From an uncultured Candidatus Pelagibacter sp. (GTDB lineage: Bacteria > Pseudomonadota > Alphaproteobacteria > Pelagibacterales > Pelagibacteraceae), in contig CAJQSZ010000034.1 of NCBI GenBank assembly GCA_905618805.1, positions 1 to 53,978 on the forward strand: a DNA stretch of 53,978 nucleotides, given 5' to 3'. Shown piece after piece: positions 34,089-42,631 of this stretch. The notes beneath the pieces were generated by a model that saw nothing but the letters and a program-made list of their open reading frames with translations, did not search any database and was not told the origin of the DNA. A program made the translations under genes and the position numbers. Position 1 is the first letter of the stretch, and every line of letters begins with the position of its first letter.

Positions 34089-34580
34089 TTACTTTGGTAT
34101 TTTTTTAACTGACTTACTTTGAGTTAGCCGCCACTGATCTAGGCGCTGTTTAACTTTACTGTCACAAATTGCAATAATTGATGCTGCCAATAAAGCTGCG
34201 TTGATTGCACCATCTTCACCAATTGCTAGTGTGCCAACAGGAATTCCTTTTGGCATTTGTGCTATTGATAATAAGCTATCTAGACCTTTAAGTTTTTTAC
34301 TCTCAATTGGAACCCCTAAAACAGGTAAAGAAGTAAGCGCTGAAATCATTCCAGGTAAGTGAGCTGAACCGCCAGCACCAGCTATGATAACGCTAATATT
34401 ATTTTTTTCTGCATTTATAGCATATTCGTACATACGTTTTGGAGTCCTGTGAGCAGATATAATTTTTGTTTCAAATTTAATATCTAATTTTTTAAGTACA
34501 TTTTGACAAAATATCATAGTTTTGAAGTCAGACTGGCTACCCATTACAATTGATATTTTTTTGGATTTATTTTTAGTCAT
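34089..34580 (-). CDS. purE: 5-(carboxyamino)imidazole ribonucleotide mutase
   Basis: A 163-aa PurE. MGSQSD at the N-terminus binds the phosphate of the nucleotide, ISAHRTPKRM carries the catalytic His, and AGAGGSAHLPGMISALT is the family core. It moves the carboxyl group from N5 to C4 of the imidazole, following PurK. First gene of purE-purK-GNAT. Confidence 0.96.
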   Translation of the reverse strand: MTKNKSKKISIVMGSQSDFKTMIFCQNVLKKLDIKFETKIISAHRTPKRMYEYAINAEKNNISVIIAGAGGSAHLPGMISALTSLPVLGVPIESKKLKGLDSLLSIAQMPKGIPVGTLAIGEDGAINAALLAASIIAICDSKVKQRLDQWRLTQSKSVKKIPK

Positions 34581-34691
34581 TTGATATAATTCTATTCTAA
34601 CTTGAATTGTTATTTCAAATTAAGCTTAAAATTTCAATAAAATTAATAGAAATTAGCCAACTTATTGGTATTCTTTGAATCAAAAAAGATC

Positions 34692-35663
34692 ATGATAAAT
34701 TTTAAAATTGATAACTTACAATATTGCAACTGGTCTAGAGAGATCTTTGAGATAAATAGGCAAGCAGGACTTGACGCTATACATGTAACTATTGTTTATC
34801 ATGAAGACTTTGATGAATTAAAAACAGTAATAAAAATTTGGGAAAAACATTTTTTAGATAATTCAGATTTAATTTTTCATGGTAAAAGCTTTAAAGATAT
34901 TGAAAAAGCCAAATCTGAGAATAAAACAGCAGTGTTTTTTGGTTTTCAAAATTGCTCACCTATAGAAGATGACATAGGCTTAGTTGAAAAGGTTTACGAC
35001 TTAGGGTGCAGATTTATGCAGCTCACTTATAACAACCAGTCATTACTAGCAACAGGTTGCTATGAAAGTTTAGATAGTGGAGTTACTAATTTTGGAAGAG
35101 AAGTCATTAAAGAAATGAATAGACTTGGCCTTGTAGTTGATATGTCACATTCATCTGAAAAAAGTACAATCGATGCAATCGAAATAAGTGAAAAACCAAT
35201 TGCAATCACACATGCTAATCCATCATTTTGGCATCCAGCTAAAAGAAATAAATCAAACGAATTATTAAAAATTCTATCTGACCATAAAGGAATGTTGGGT
35301 TTGTCTTTGTACCCACATCATTTAAAAGACGGATCAGACTGTTCTTTAGAAAGCTTTTGTGAAATGACTGCTAAAACAGCTGAAATTATGGGGGCTGAAA
35401 AAATAGGCATAGGGTCAGATCTCTGCTTAAATCAACCAGACACTATTGTAGAATGGATGCGTAATGGAACGTGGACTAAAAGTAAAAACTTTGGTGAAGG
35501 ATCAAAGAATAAACCTGAATTTCCTAAACAACCTGATTGGTTTTTAGATGCAAGAGGTTTTAGTAATTTAGAAATTAGTTTAAAAAAAGTTGGTTTCTCA
35601 GAAAATGAAGTCAATGGTATTTTAGGAAACAATTGGTACAATTTTTACAAAGGAATTAACTAA
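34692..35663 (+). CDS. M19 membrane-dipeptidase-like protein with a degenerate metal site
   Basis: A 323-aa TIM-barrel protein of the renal-dipeptidase family; the ATG at 34692 is chosen over an upstream TTG. His153 (VVDMSHSSEK) and His174 (AITHANPSFW) are retained. The N-terminal HxD ligand pair of true M19 enzymes is replaced by IDNLQYCNW, and the bridging Glu by Gln86 (FFGFQNCSPIED). A binuclear zinc site is therefore unlikely. The same variant, as I recall, is found beside dimethylglycine/glycine-betaine catabolic genes in pseudomonads (PA5396 type), and this window carries such genes nearby. Its stop abuts the next gene's start, so the two are coupled. Real substrate unknown. Confidence 0.8.
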   Translation: MINFKIDNLQYCNWSREIFEINRQAGLDAIHVTIVYHEDFDELKTVIKIWEKHFLDNSDLIFHGKSFKDIEKAKSENKTAVFFGFQNCSPIEDDIGLVEKVYDLGCRFMQLTYNNQSLLATGCYESLDSGVTNFGREVIKEMNRLGLVVDMSHSSEKSTIDAIEISEKPIAITHANPSFWHPAKRNKSNELLKILSDHKGMLGLSLYPHHLKDGSDCSLESFCEMTAKTAEIMGAEKIGIGSDLCLNQPDTIVEWMRNGTWTKSKNFGEGSKNKPEFPKQPDWFLDARGFSNLEISLKKVGFSENEVNGILGNNWYNFYKGIN

Positions 35664-37315
35664 TGGATATTCCACTAAGAGATCCAAATATTGTAATGAA
35701 GCTTTCTAGATTAGGATCATTTCATCAATCTAGACTTTCTTTTTTAAGAAGCTTCCTGAAGGAATTTAAAGATTGGGATTATAAAAGAGATTTATTTGAA
35801 TTAAATCAAAATGGCTTTGGTACAGCAGTCTTTTCATTTAAGAAAAAAGATAGAGTTTATTCGTTAATTTGTTTTGCTAATGAATTGGATGAGAATGAAA
35901 GGTCAGATAGAGTTATTGCAACAAAATGGGACGCAGCTTTTACTCTCTTTGATGGTGTGCCAACAAAAATAGACATTGAAAGGTTAAAGAATGAAGTTCC
36001 AAAACAAGAATTTGGAAGACTTTCTTACAAAGAGCTAACTTTATCTAGAGCTAATAAGTCTGTTCGGGTATTTAACCATGTAGTTAAAAGTCTAAGTAAT
36101 GGAGTTCAGCCAGATAAAGAATTGTTAGCTAAAGTTGGCTATTTATACAGAACTACAGCTGTTTATGGATCTGGTAAATTTGGTTTAGCTGATAGATTTA
36201 GAATAAAAGATAGAGAGGAAATATATGGACCCTTTAGATTAGAAATGATGCTTGTATATTTGGTAAGACAATTTACGTTTGATCAAGTCAACCACGTAGC
36301 AAAAAATAGAAACCCTCAAAAAGCTGTAAATCTAGATCCAGAAATATGTAAAAGTTTAGGTATTGGTAATTCAACTGGATTGGGAATGGCACCTTTTATT
36401 GTTAATCATCCAACTCTTTTGAATAATTGGATTTATGCAAGGGAAGTTTCTTTAAAAAAAATAAGAGAAATTAAAAATGCAGCCATTACTGAAAGTAATT
36501 TATTTAAAGATTGTTTAAAAAAATCAATAAAAAATATTACATCATGGAATACTGAAAGTGAATATCAAATAAAGAAAATAAAATCTTTATTAAAAGATTT
36601 AAACCAATTTATTTTATTTCTTGATAATGAATTTGATTTTAATCAAGAATATCCATTTAACAAGTTATATCAGCATTTAGAAGAAAATTATCAAGAAGAA
36701 TGTGTTGAGTATGTTGTCTCAATGATGATGGAGCCTTATGAGAGTATTGTAGCACCTTTAATAAAAGAAATGAGTTCTGAAGAAGATAAATATTTTAATA
36801 TTCCTACAGAAAGAACGGTATTAGAATTAAAGACTATAATTGAAAATAAATATTCTGAAATATTAAAAATAAATTTTAAAAAAAAAGAAAATAATTTAAA
36901 CTTTTGGTTTATTTCTAAAAATAAAGAAGAACCAAGACTGGCAAATCGGTTTGATGAAAATGGATCTAATTTAGAACAGCCTCTAGCAGTAGCAAGAGAT
37001 ATAAAAAAACTTTATGAGAATTTATCGGTGTCTAAAAATAACTTAACAATTGCAATTTTTTTGTCAAATAATGCTGATTTAAGGCATGTTGTGAGAAGAG
37101 CATTTATTGTTGAGAAGTTTCCTTACTCTGAAATTCAAGACAATACTATTGGTCAAGAAATAGTTCCAATTGATATGTTAAGACTTAAACTATCTTTCTT
37201 TGGAGCATTAAAATTTGACCCAAGATCTGATAAGTGGTTAAGAATATGTATGTTTCAAGGTGCACCATTACCTGAGCAATTAAAGAATTATGATGAGCAT
37301 TGGGTTTATAATTAA
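35663..37315 (+). CDS. Large conserved-looking protein of unknown function
   Basis: A 550-aa soluble protein starting MDIPLRDPNIVMKLSRLGSF. It is mixed alpha/beta with notable blocks FDGVPTKIDIERLKNEVPKQ, GKFGLADRFRIKDR, RPFRLEMM-like YGPFRLEMMLVYLVRQF, GNSTGLGMAPFIVNHP and a C-terminal KFDPRSDKWLRICMFQGAPLP. No catalytic motif or nucleotide site is recognised. The gene begins on the last base of the M19-like stop and is followed at 5 nt by the DUF3726-like gene, so the four genes 34692-38095 form one operon. A role with them in an unidentified small-molecule pathway is inferred from order only. Confidence 0.78.
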   Translation: MDIPLRDPNIVMKLSRLGSFHQSRLSFLRSFLKEFKDWDYKRDLFELNQNGFGTAVFSFKKKDRVYSLICFANELDENERSDRVIATKWDAAFTLFDGVPTKIDIERLKNEVPKQEFGRLSYKELTLSRANKSVRVFNHVVKSLSNGVQPDKELLAKVGYLYRTTAVYGSGKFGLADRFRIKDREEIYGPFRLEMMLVYLVRQFTFDQVNHVAKNRNPQKAVNLDPEICKSLGIGNSTGLGMAPFIVNHPTLLNNWIYAREVSLKKIREIKNAAITESNLFKDCLKKSIKNITSWNTESEYQIKKIKSLLKDLNQFILFLDNEFDFNQEYPFNKLYQHLEENYQEECVEYVVSMMMEPYESIVAPLIKEMSSEEDKYFNIPTERTVLELKTIIENKYSEILKINFKKKENNLNFWFISKNKEEPRLANRFDENGSNLEQPLAVARDIKKLYENLSVSKNNLTIAIFLSNNADLRHVVRRAFIVEKFPYSEIQDNTIGQEIVPIDMLRLKLSFFGALKFDPRSDKWLRICMFQGAPLPEQLKNYDEHWVYN

Positions 37316-37320
37316 TCAAT

Positions 37321-37932
37321 ATGAAATCATTAAGTGAGATAGACACAGTTTCTAAAAGATCAAGTCGTGCAGCAGGGTATTCATGGGGTATAGCAGAAGA
37401 AGTTGGAAAAAATATAAAATTACTTGAAATTTTTAGTCTCCCAGGAATTAAAAATTTAAACGATTTTTTAAACAGTAAAAAAAATATAAAATTAGAAAAC
37501 TTAAATCTTATTACTGAAGAAAATAGTTCAAATAATTTTCAATATTGTCCAGTTATTGCTGGTGTAAATTTTTTAGATCAAATCAAAACCTTGGAAAATT
37601 TAAACGAAATTAAGTTTAAAAACATTGCATATCCAATGCTTTTCTTGCCATTTGTGAGTAGAGCATCAGAAATAATAGGGAAAAGAATTCTCCTAAAATT
37701 AGATGAGAAAGAATTTTTAATGAATTTTAACAACTGTATTCATTCTAATTTTTTTAAAAAAGAAATTATCAAGATTGCAGAAAGTGTATCTATAAAAATT
37801 TTAAAAAATGAAGATTCATTTACTGAGAACGAATGGAAAGAACTTTATAAACTTTCAGAAGAGACGTTTGTAGAGGAAAGTGAAAGTTTAAAGAATAGTG
37901 GGGCAGGAGCGGGTCTTACAGATAATGACTAA
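37321..37932 (+). CDS. DUF3726-like protein
   Basis: A 203-aa protein starting MKSLSEIDTVSKRSSRAAGY. The opening with SRAAGYSWGIAEEVGKN and the end SGAGAGLTDND agree with my memory of DUF3726 proteins, which have no known function. The middle third is poorly conserved-looking and Asn/Lys-rich. It overlaps the next tiny zinc-ribbon gene by 8 nt. The ordered C-terminus with GAGAGLTDND suggests an exposed functional tail. Confidence 0.7.
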   Translation: MKSLSEIDTVSKRSSRAAGYSWGIAEEVGKNIKLLEIFSLPGIKNLNDFLNSKKNIKLENLNLITEENSSNNFQYCPVIAGVNFLDQIKTLENLNEIKFKNIAYPMLFLPFVSRASEIIGKRILLKLDEKEFLMNFNNCIHSNFFKKEIIKIAESVSIKILKNEDSFTENEWKELYKLSEETFVEESESLKNSGAGAGLTDND

Positions 37933-38095
37933 AGATTTTGATGATCAAATAAATGGTAATCACGAAGTTCTTGAATTAGATGATTTCTGTGAAGAGTGTA
38001 AAAAAGAAGACCCAAGTGTTTCTCAAAATTTAATCCTAACTGGATTCAAAACCTGCAATTCATGCAAGCTTTCTAAGACTATTTTTCCTATCTAG
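37925..38095 (+). CDS. Tiny zinc-ribbon-like protein
   Basis: A 56-aa protein (start ATG at 37925, inside the end of the DUF3726-like gene). Two CxxC pairs, FCEEC and TCNSC, are 21 residues apart and suggest one zinc ion. The rest is acidic. Last gene of the M19-like/550-aa/DUF3726 operon, ending 4 nt into the convergent Yip1-like gene. Function unknown; a partner or regulator of the upstream proteins is possible. Confidence 0.65.
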   Translation: MTKDFDDQINGNHEVLELDDFCEECKKEDPSVSQNLILTGFKTCNSCKLSKTIFPI

Positions 38096-38637
38096 CTAAT
38101 ATTGCTTATGGGTAGAGCGTTCATTTTACTCATTACAAAAGATATTGATAAAAATGCAATTATTAAAAAAGCTAAAAAGACTATTCCAAATGATTTAAAA
38201 TTAGACTTTAAATTTAAAACTTGTTTTGTTGAAATTATTAAACTCGCAAATATCCAGAACTGAGTTAGAAATATTATTGGGATCATTAAATCTGGAGTTA
38301 CAGCAAAAAACCTTAGAAGGCCTGGCGCATGAGCAAAACCAACAGCTGTTAATACTTTTTTAAATGGAACTTTTGTTTCTTTATCTGGAAATATTTTTAC
38401 ACCTATGACATAGATAAAAAGTGCCCAAACAAACCAAGTAAGAAGGGCAGTTAAACCAGACATTGCAACAGCAGTTTTAATCACAGTATTCGCAGCGACA
38501 GCTCCCGCTAAGCCATCTAGTATCATTATTAAGCCAGCAAAATATATAGCTGCTTCACCAAAATTTTTATTATCTTTGTAAAGTGTTTTGTCTAATTTTA
38601 TAGATCTTACAATTATGCTTAAAAATTCACCAAACAT
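38092..38637 (-). CDS. Yip1-family membrane protein
   Basis: A 181-aa membrane protein with five hydrophobic helices. ALFIYVIGVKIFPDKETKVPFKKVLTA contains the spacing of bacterial Yip1 domains, followed by GFAHAPGLLRFF, a signature of the family. Bacterial Yip1 proteins have no firm function. Its start overlaps the stop of a 35-aa upstream gene by one base (TAATG). Confidence 0.75.
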   Translation of the reverse strand: MFGEFLSIIVRSIKLDKTLYKDNKNFGEAAIYFAGLIMILDGLAGAVAANTVIKTAVAMSGLTALLTWFVWALFIYVIGVKIFPDKETKVPFKKVLTAVGFAHAPGLLRFFAVTPDLMIPIIFLTQFWIFASLIISTKQVLNLKSNFKSFGIVFLAFLIIAFLSISFVMSKMNALPISNIS

Positions 38638-38744
38638 TATTTTTTTTTGTTATTTTTTTGTGCCTTGTATGAAACTAATAGTGGAAAGAGTATTAAAGCA
38701 ATTACTATTATTATGCAAACTGCGATTAGGAATGTTTTTGTCAT
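38637..38744 (-). CDS. Predicted 35-aa membrane peptide upstream of the Yip1-like gene
   Basis: An ORF of 35 codons: a short MTKTF start, a hydrophobic helix (IAVCIIIVIALILFPLLV) and a basic tail ending in KNNKKK, typical of a single-pass inner-membrane peptide. Its TAA shares one base with the next ATG, a junction this genome uses repeatedly. The ATG lacks a clear ribosome site (UCUCCUCC sits upstream instead), which lowers confidence. Confidence 0.5.
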   Translation of the reverse strand: MTKTFLIAVCIIIVIALILFPLLVSYKAQKNNKKK

Positions 38745-38751
38745 TATTAAT

Positions 38752-38773
38752 GGAGGAGAATTTAATCTCCCCC
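38752..38773 (-). terminator. Hairpin after the DmdA-like gene
   Basis: On the minus strand GGGGGAGA pairs with TCTCCTCC (7 of 8 positions) around TTAAAT, 11 nt after the DmdA-like stop. No T tract follows (ATTAATAATG), so it may be a 3'-end stabiliser or attenuator rather than a true intrinsic terminator. Confidence 0.4.
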
Positions 38774-38784
38774 AAGTAATTAAT

Positions 38785-40143
38785 TTAACCTTTAACGACT
38801 TCTCTTGTGTTTGCGTTAAAAGATTCTTTAAATGGAATGTCCACTACTACTGCATCAACAGGCGTTCCTGGTTTATCAGAGTATTCCGCTGGTAAATGAA
38901 CTTTATATTTAGTCCCAACTTTACCTTTTGGAAAACCATTAGCATTTAATGTTCCATCAAAGGGTACATATCCCATGGCTATATTCTGCTTTTTTTCTGG
39001 ATGATACCAAGGAGACGTAATAAATCCAACGGGATCTCCACCATCTTCATTTGACACTAACCAAAAATCAGGAGCATACTCTTCAATAGGTTTTCCACCC
39101 ATTTCAAGTCCAACTAACTGAAGTTTGTAGGGTTTTTTCCCATCCTTAATTTCAGCACCCATTTTTTCTAAAGCAGCTTTACCAACATAGTCAGCTTTCT
39201 TATTCCACTCACCTTTACCAGCTAATGAAACTTGATAACCAAGGTTACACTGGAAGGGGTTATGTTGATGATCCATATCTTGTCCCCAAGAAAGAATTCC
39301 AGCTTGAATTCTTCTATGGTGAGCAGGAGCAATAACCATTAGTTTGTGTTTTTTACCCGCTTCAAGAACTGCATTCCACATATCATCAGCATATTTAGTT
39401 GCTTCTCTTAAGTAGATTTCATATCCAGCTTCACCTGAGAAACCAGATTGTGAAATTACACAACTTCTGCCACCAACCTTAACCTCAGCTAAACCATAGA
39501 AAGGCATGTTGTCCAAATCTACCTGGTCACCAAGTAAATCCTTCATTAATGCTTTAGACTTTGGTCCTTGGATTTGAACTGGACACACATCAATTTCTTC
39601 GATTGTGCAATCAAATCTTCCATCAGCATTAACACCTTGAAGATACATTCCAATATCAGAGTCTGATAATGAGAACCAAAATTCATCTTTTGAAATTCTA
39701 AGAAGAATTGGATCATTCAAAACACCACCATAAGCATTACATAAAATTACGTATCTTGCTCTCATAGGTGAGATTTTAGTTGCATCTCTAGTTATTACAT
39801 AGTCGGTAAACTTTTCTGCATCGGGACCTTTAACTCTAATTTGTCTTTCAACAGCAACATTCCACATTGTAACGTGATTAACAATTGCATCATACTCAAC
39901 CATCGCACCACCATCTTCTGGTTTTACATATCCTCTAGGATGATAAATACGATTGTAAACAGTTGCTCTCCAACAACCAGCTTCCATTGATAGATGCCAG
40001 TATGGAGACTTTCTTACTCTTGTTGAGATTAACATTTCAACTTTTGTAGGCCCACTTTGTCTTAAGTTGTATGGTACTTCACGATCTGATTGATCAACTG
40101 AAGTCACATGATTTAGTTTAGTATAGTCAAATTCTTTAGACAT
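38785..40143 (-). CDS. DmdA-like GcvT-family aminomethyl/methyltransferase
   Basis: A 452-aa tetrahydrofolate-dependent protein. GGVLNDPILLRISKDEFWF, SLSDSDIGMYL, SGFSGEAGYEIYL and RRIQAGILSWGQDMDH closely resemble DMSP demethylase DmdA as I recall it. It differs by an N-terminal extension of about 45 residues and a longer C-terminal part (DmdA has about 370 aa). It should remove a methyl group to tetrahydrofolate as 5-methyl-THF. The coupled MetF-like gene upstream (8-nt overlap) is just what is needed to oxidise 5-methyl-THF. Substrate unknown: DMSP, a betaine or an O-methyl compound. The family is secure, the substrate not. Confidence 0.8.
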   Translation of the reverse strand: MSKEFDYTKLNHVTSVDQSDREVPYNLRQSGPTKVEMLISTRVRKSPYWHLSMEAGCWRATVYNRIYHPRGYVKPEDGGAMVEYDAIVNHVTMWNVAVERQIRVKGPDAEKFTDYVITRDATKISPMRARYVILCNAYGGVLNDPILLRISKDEFWFSLSDSDIGMYLQGVNADGRFDCTIEEIDVCPVQIQGPKSKALMKDLLGDQVDLDNMPFYGLAEVKVGGRSCVISQSGFSGEAGYEIYLREATKYADDMWNAVLEAGKKHKLMVIAPAHHRRIQAGILSWGQDMDHQHNPFQCNLGYQVSLAGKGEWNKKADYVGKAALEKMGAEIKDGKKPYKLQLVGLEMGGKPIEEYAPDFWLVSNEDGGDPVGFITSPWYHPEKKQNIAMGYVPFDGTLNANGFPKGKVGTKYKVHLPAEYSDKPGTPVDAVVVDIPFKESFNANTREVVKG

Positions 40144-40876
40144 AACCGTTCTCCTTCAACCACTTGTTAGTTTCCTTCAAGCCGCCGAATGTATAAATGT
40201 GGAAGTTTCCAGTAAATTCCTTCACTTTCCCAATTAATTCATTAGGGTCTTTAGGTTTCAATAAATCTAATGCCTTACTAAAATTAGACTTAAGAAAGTT
40301 AATGGAATTTTTTGCCCCTACAATATTAGCAAATTTTATTAAGCTAGATATTTTCATTGGCCCAGTAATTCCTACATGCACTGGCACTGACTGCTTAGAA
40401 ATGAAATCTATGATAGGTTGACTCTCTAGTAACCACTGGGTCACTATATAGTCGGCATAAGGCTTTTTATCTATCATGGCTTTTTCTAATTTTGTATCGG
40501 ACATATCTTGACTTCCTTCTGGATGTCCTGCTATTCCTATTTTAATTCCGTCAAAAAATCCTGTCTCTAAAATTTGAATTGAGCTGTCAAATTTTCCAAT
40601 CGGATCTCTACTTCCTCCAATTACCAAAGCTTGTTTTGCACCAACATCTTTACATCTTGAAATATAATCTTTCAGCTGATCTTCATCAGTAATTGATCGT
40701 GCTGGAAAATGTGGAACTGGATTAAATCCTTTTTTCACCAAATCACCTGATTTTTCAGCTGTCTCTTTATAGTCTCCACCGGGAAGCATGGTAACATAAA
40801 CATCCTTAACAGGAGGTAGTGTGTCTAAATCTGTGTGAGGACCAACCTCAAGAGAAAAATTCATTTTTCCGATCAT
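40136..40876 (-). CDS. Short MetF-like methylenetetrahydrofolate reductase
   Basis: A 246-aa TIM-barrel protein starting MIGKMNFSLEVGPHTDLDTL; this ATG is preferred to an upstream TTG. VTMLPGGDYKETAEKSGDLV, VPHFPARSITDEDQLKDYI and ALVIGGSRDPIGKFDSS match the MetF family, and HVGITGPMKISSLIKFA its C-terminal side. It is shorter than typical MetF (about 290 aa). It would interconvert 5-methyl- and 5,10-methylene-THF with a flavin. The 8-nt overlap with the DmdA-like gene suggests it works in the oxidative direction for that demethylase. Confidence 0.82.
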   Translation of the reverse strand: MIGKMNFSLEVGPHTDLDTLPPVKDVYVTMLPGGDYKETAEKSGDLVKKGFNPVPHFPARSITDEDQLKDYISRCKDVGAKQALVIGGSRDPIGKFDSSIQILETGFFDGIKIGIAGHPEGSQDMSDTKLEKAMIDKKPYADYIVTQWLLESQPIIDFISKQSVPVHVGITGPMKISSLIKFANIVGAKNSINFLKSNFSKALDLLKPKDPNELIGKVKEFTGNFHIYTFGGLKETNKWLKENGYV

Positions 40877-40963
40877 TATCTTTTTTGTAAAAGCTGTCAA
40901 AGAAATTCATCTTGTGGACAAAGATAATTGTTGTCAAAAGTTTCTCCAATGTTAGGATTTTTT

Positions 40964-42160
40964 ATGGGTAAAAAAGATGACAATTCTTTGCTATCAGCAA
41001 TCCTTGACCTTAAAAAAATAGAGGCTGTTGATAAACCGATTGAGGAAGCTCATGGCCTTCCTAATGAGTGTTATACCAGTAGTAAATACCTAAAGATTGA
41101 AAGAGACAAGATATTCTCAGATAAATGGACTGTAATTGGTGTTGGAAGTTCAATTCCAGATATAGGAGACGCCAAACCATATGAGCTTTTGGGGATACCC
41201 TTAATTATGATTAGAGGAAAAGATCAGAAAATTAGAGTTTTTCATAATGTTTGTAGTCACAGAGGGTTAAAGATCTTAAGTGAACCTTGCAGCCTAAAGA
41301 ATGTCTTAAGATGCCCATATCATTCGTGGGCGTATGATTTTAGAGGCTCCTTAGTTGCAACCCCCCATATAGGTGGCTTAAATATTCATCAAGTAGATAA
41401 CTTTGATAAATCCAAGAGTAACCTAAAAGAGGTCAGATCTAAGATTTGGATGGATATGATTTTTATTAATTTAAACAATAATGAAATGGAATTTAATGAT
41501 TATATTAAACCACTTGAGGCTAGGTGGTCAAAATTTATATCCAAAGATGATCAACAACTAATAAGACACGCTAAGGATTATGGTTACATTGATCTAAATG
41601 TTAAGAGTAACTGGAAATTTGCAATTGAAAATTATTGTGAGAGCTATCATTTACCAACTATTCATCCTGAGTTAAATAAAACGTCAAATATAAGCGATCA
41701 TTACCATATACAAGGGTTACCAAATAGATTTGCTGGACAGGGTAGTTATAAATACAATCAACCAGTTAAGGGAGATAAAAAATTTAATAGCTTTCCTTCT
41801 TGGCCAGAAGAGCTAGCTTTAAATGCAGAGTATGTTGCTTTATTTCCAAATGTTATGGTTGGTTTACACATAGACCACTTTTATATTTTTTGGTTAGAGC
41901 CTATATCTACCAATGAAACTAAAGAACATATCGAGATGTATTATGTTGGGGAAGAGAGCGCTTATGGTGATAACTTTAAGGAAATGAGAAAAGAAAATTC
42001 AAAATTTTGGAAAGAAGTTATGACAGAAGATATTTTTGCTATTGAAGGAATGCAAGCAGGTAGAGCCTCACTAGCATATAATGGGGGTAATTTTTCACCA
42101 GTTATGGATAATCCAACCCATCAATTTCACAAGTGGATTGCAACAAATCTGATAGCTTAA
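40964..42160 (+). CDS. Rieske-type oxygenase, choline/glycine-betaine monooxygenase-like
   Basis: A roughly 398-aa oxygenase alpha subunit; the ATG at 40964 follows AGGA at 6 nt, while an ATG at 40949 has no such site. The Rieske 2Fe-2S ligands are CSHRGL and CPYHSW. The catalytic iron site is NWKFAIENYCESYHLPTIHP, with two His and the bridging Glu seen in betaine-type members. Such enzymes demethylate or hydroxylate N-methyl compounds with electrons from a reductase, which is absent nearby. It is divergent from the MetF-like gene across 87 nt, forming a probable functional unit with it and the DmdA-like protein. Confidence 0.85.
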   Translation: MGKKDDNSLLSAILDLKKIEAVDKPIEEAHGLPNECYTSSKYLKIERDKIFSDKWTVIGVGSSIPDIGDAKPYELLGIPLIMIRGKDQKIRVFHNVCSHRGLKILSEPCSLKNVLRCPYHSWAYDFRGSLVATPHIGGLNIHQVDNFDKSKSNLKEVRSKIWMDMIFINLNNNEMEFNDYIKPLEARWSKFISKDDQQLIRHAKDYGYIDLNVKSNWKFAIENYCESYHLPTIHPELNKTSNISDHYHIQGLPNRFAGQGSYKYNQPVKGDKKFNSFPSWPEELALNAEYVALFPNVMVGLHIDHFYIFWLEPISTNETKEHIEMYYVGEESAYGDNFKEMRKENSKFWKEVMTEDIFAIEGMQAGRASLAYNGGNFSPVMDNPTHQFHKWIATNLIA

Positions 42161-42224
42161 TTTTAAAAATTCCTATAATATCGATTTTTTTATTAACCCA
42201 TATGTGCAGAAAGTAATAATCACT

Positions 42225-42629
42225 ATGAAAAAAATATTAATTATGGGTTTACCTGGTTCAGGAAAAACAACTTTAGCAAAAAACTTGGTACCATTAATAA
42301 ATGCAAAATGGATTAATGCAGATGAAGTGAGAAAAGCTGCAGATGATTGGGATTTTTCAGAGGATGGAAGAAAAAGACAAGCTAAAAGAATGGCAGAAAA
42401 AGCAGAAAAACACAAGCAAGATGGCAACCATGTAGTTGCAGACTTTATTTGCCCAACACCTGCTGCTAGAGAGTTATTTAATGCAGACTATATAGTTTGG
42501 GTTGATACTATAAAAGAAGGAAGGTTTGCTGATACAAATGCCATGTTTGTAAAACCAGAAAAATATGATTATCATGTAACAACACAGGATGCTGAAAATT
42601 GGGCTCCTAAAATAGCAAAGGAAATATAA
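42225..42629 (+). CDS. P-loop kinase, adenylylsulfate-kinase-like
   Basis: A 134-aa P-loop protein; the ATG at 42225 is preferred to a GTG at 42204. Walker A is LIMGLPGSGKTTLAKNL. INADEVRKAADDWDFSEDGR and VVADFICPTPAARELF parallel APS kinase, and VWVDTIKEGRFADTNAMF is a further shared block. It is shorter than true CysC. The nucleotidyltransferase gene follows at 2 nt, so the pair may phosphorylate and nucleotidylate an unknown alcohol or acid; a real APS kinase role is doubtful. Confidence 0.75.
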   Translation: MKKILIMGLPGSGKTTLAKNLVPLINAKWINADEVRKAADDWDFSEDGRKRQAKRMAEKAEKHKQDGNHVVADFICPTPAARELFNADYIVWVDTIKEGRFADTNAMFVKPEKYDYHVTTQDAENWAPKIAKEI

Positions 42630-42631
42630 AT

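Noticed and set aside
38785-40143. Canonical DMSP demethylase dmdA
   Set aside because: The core resembles DmdA, but the protein is about 80 residues longer with an extra N-terminal region and is coupled to a MetF-like gene. Named only as DmdA-like.
42225-42629. True adenylylsulfate kinase CysC
   Set aside because: Shares motifs but is short, and is paired with an HDGH nucleotidyltransferase rather than with ATP sulfurylase genes.
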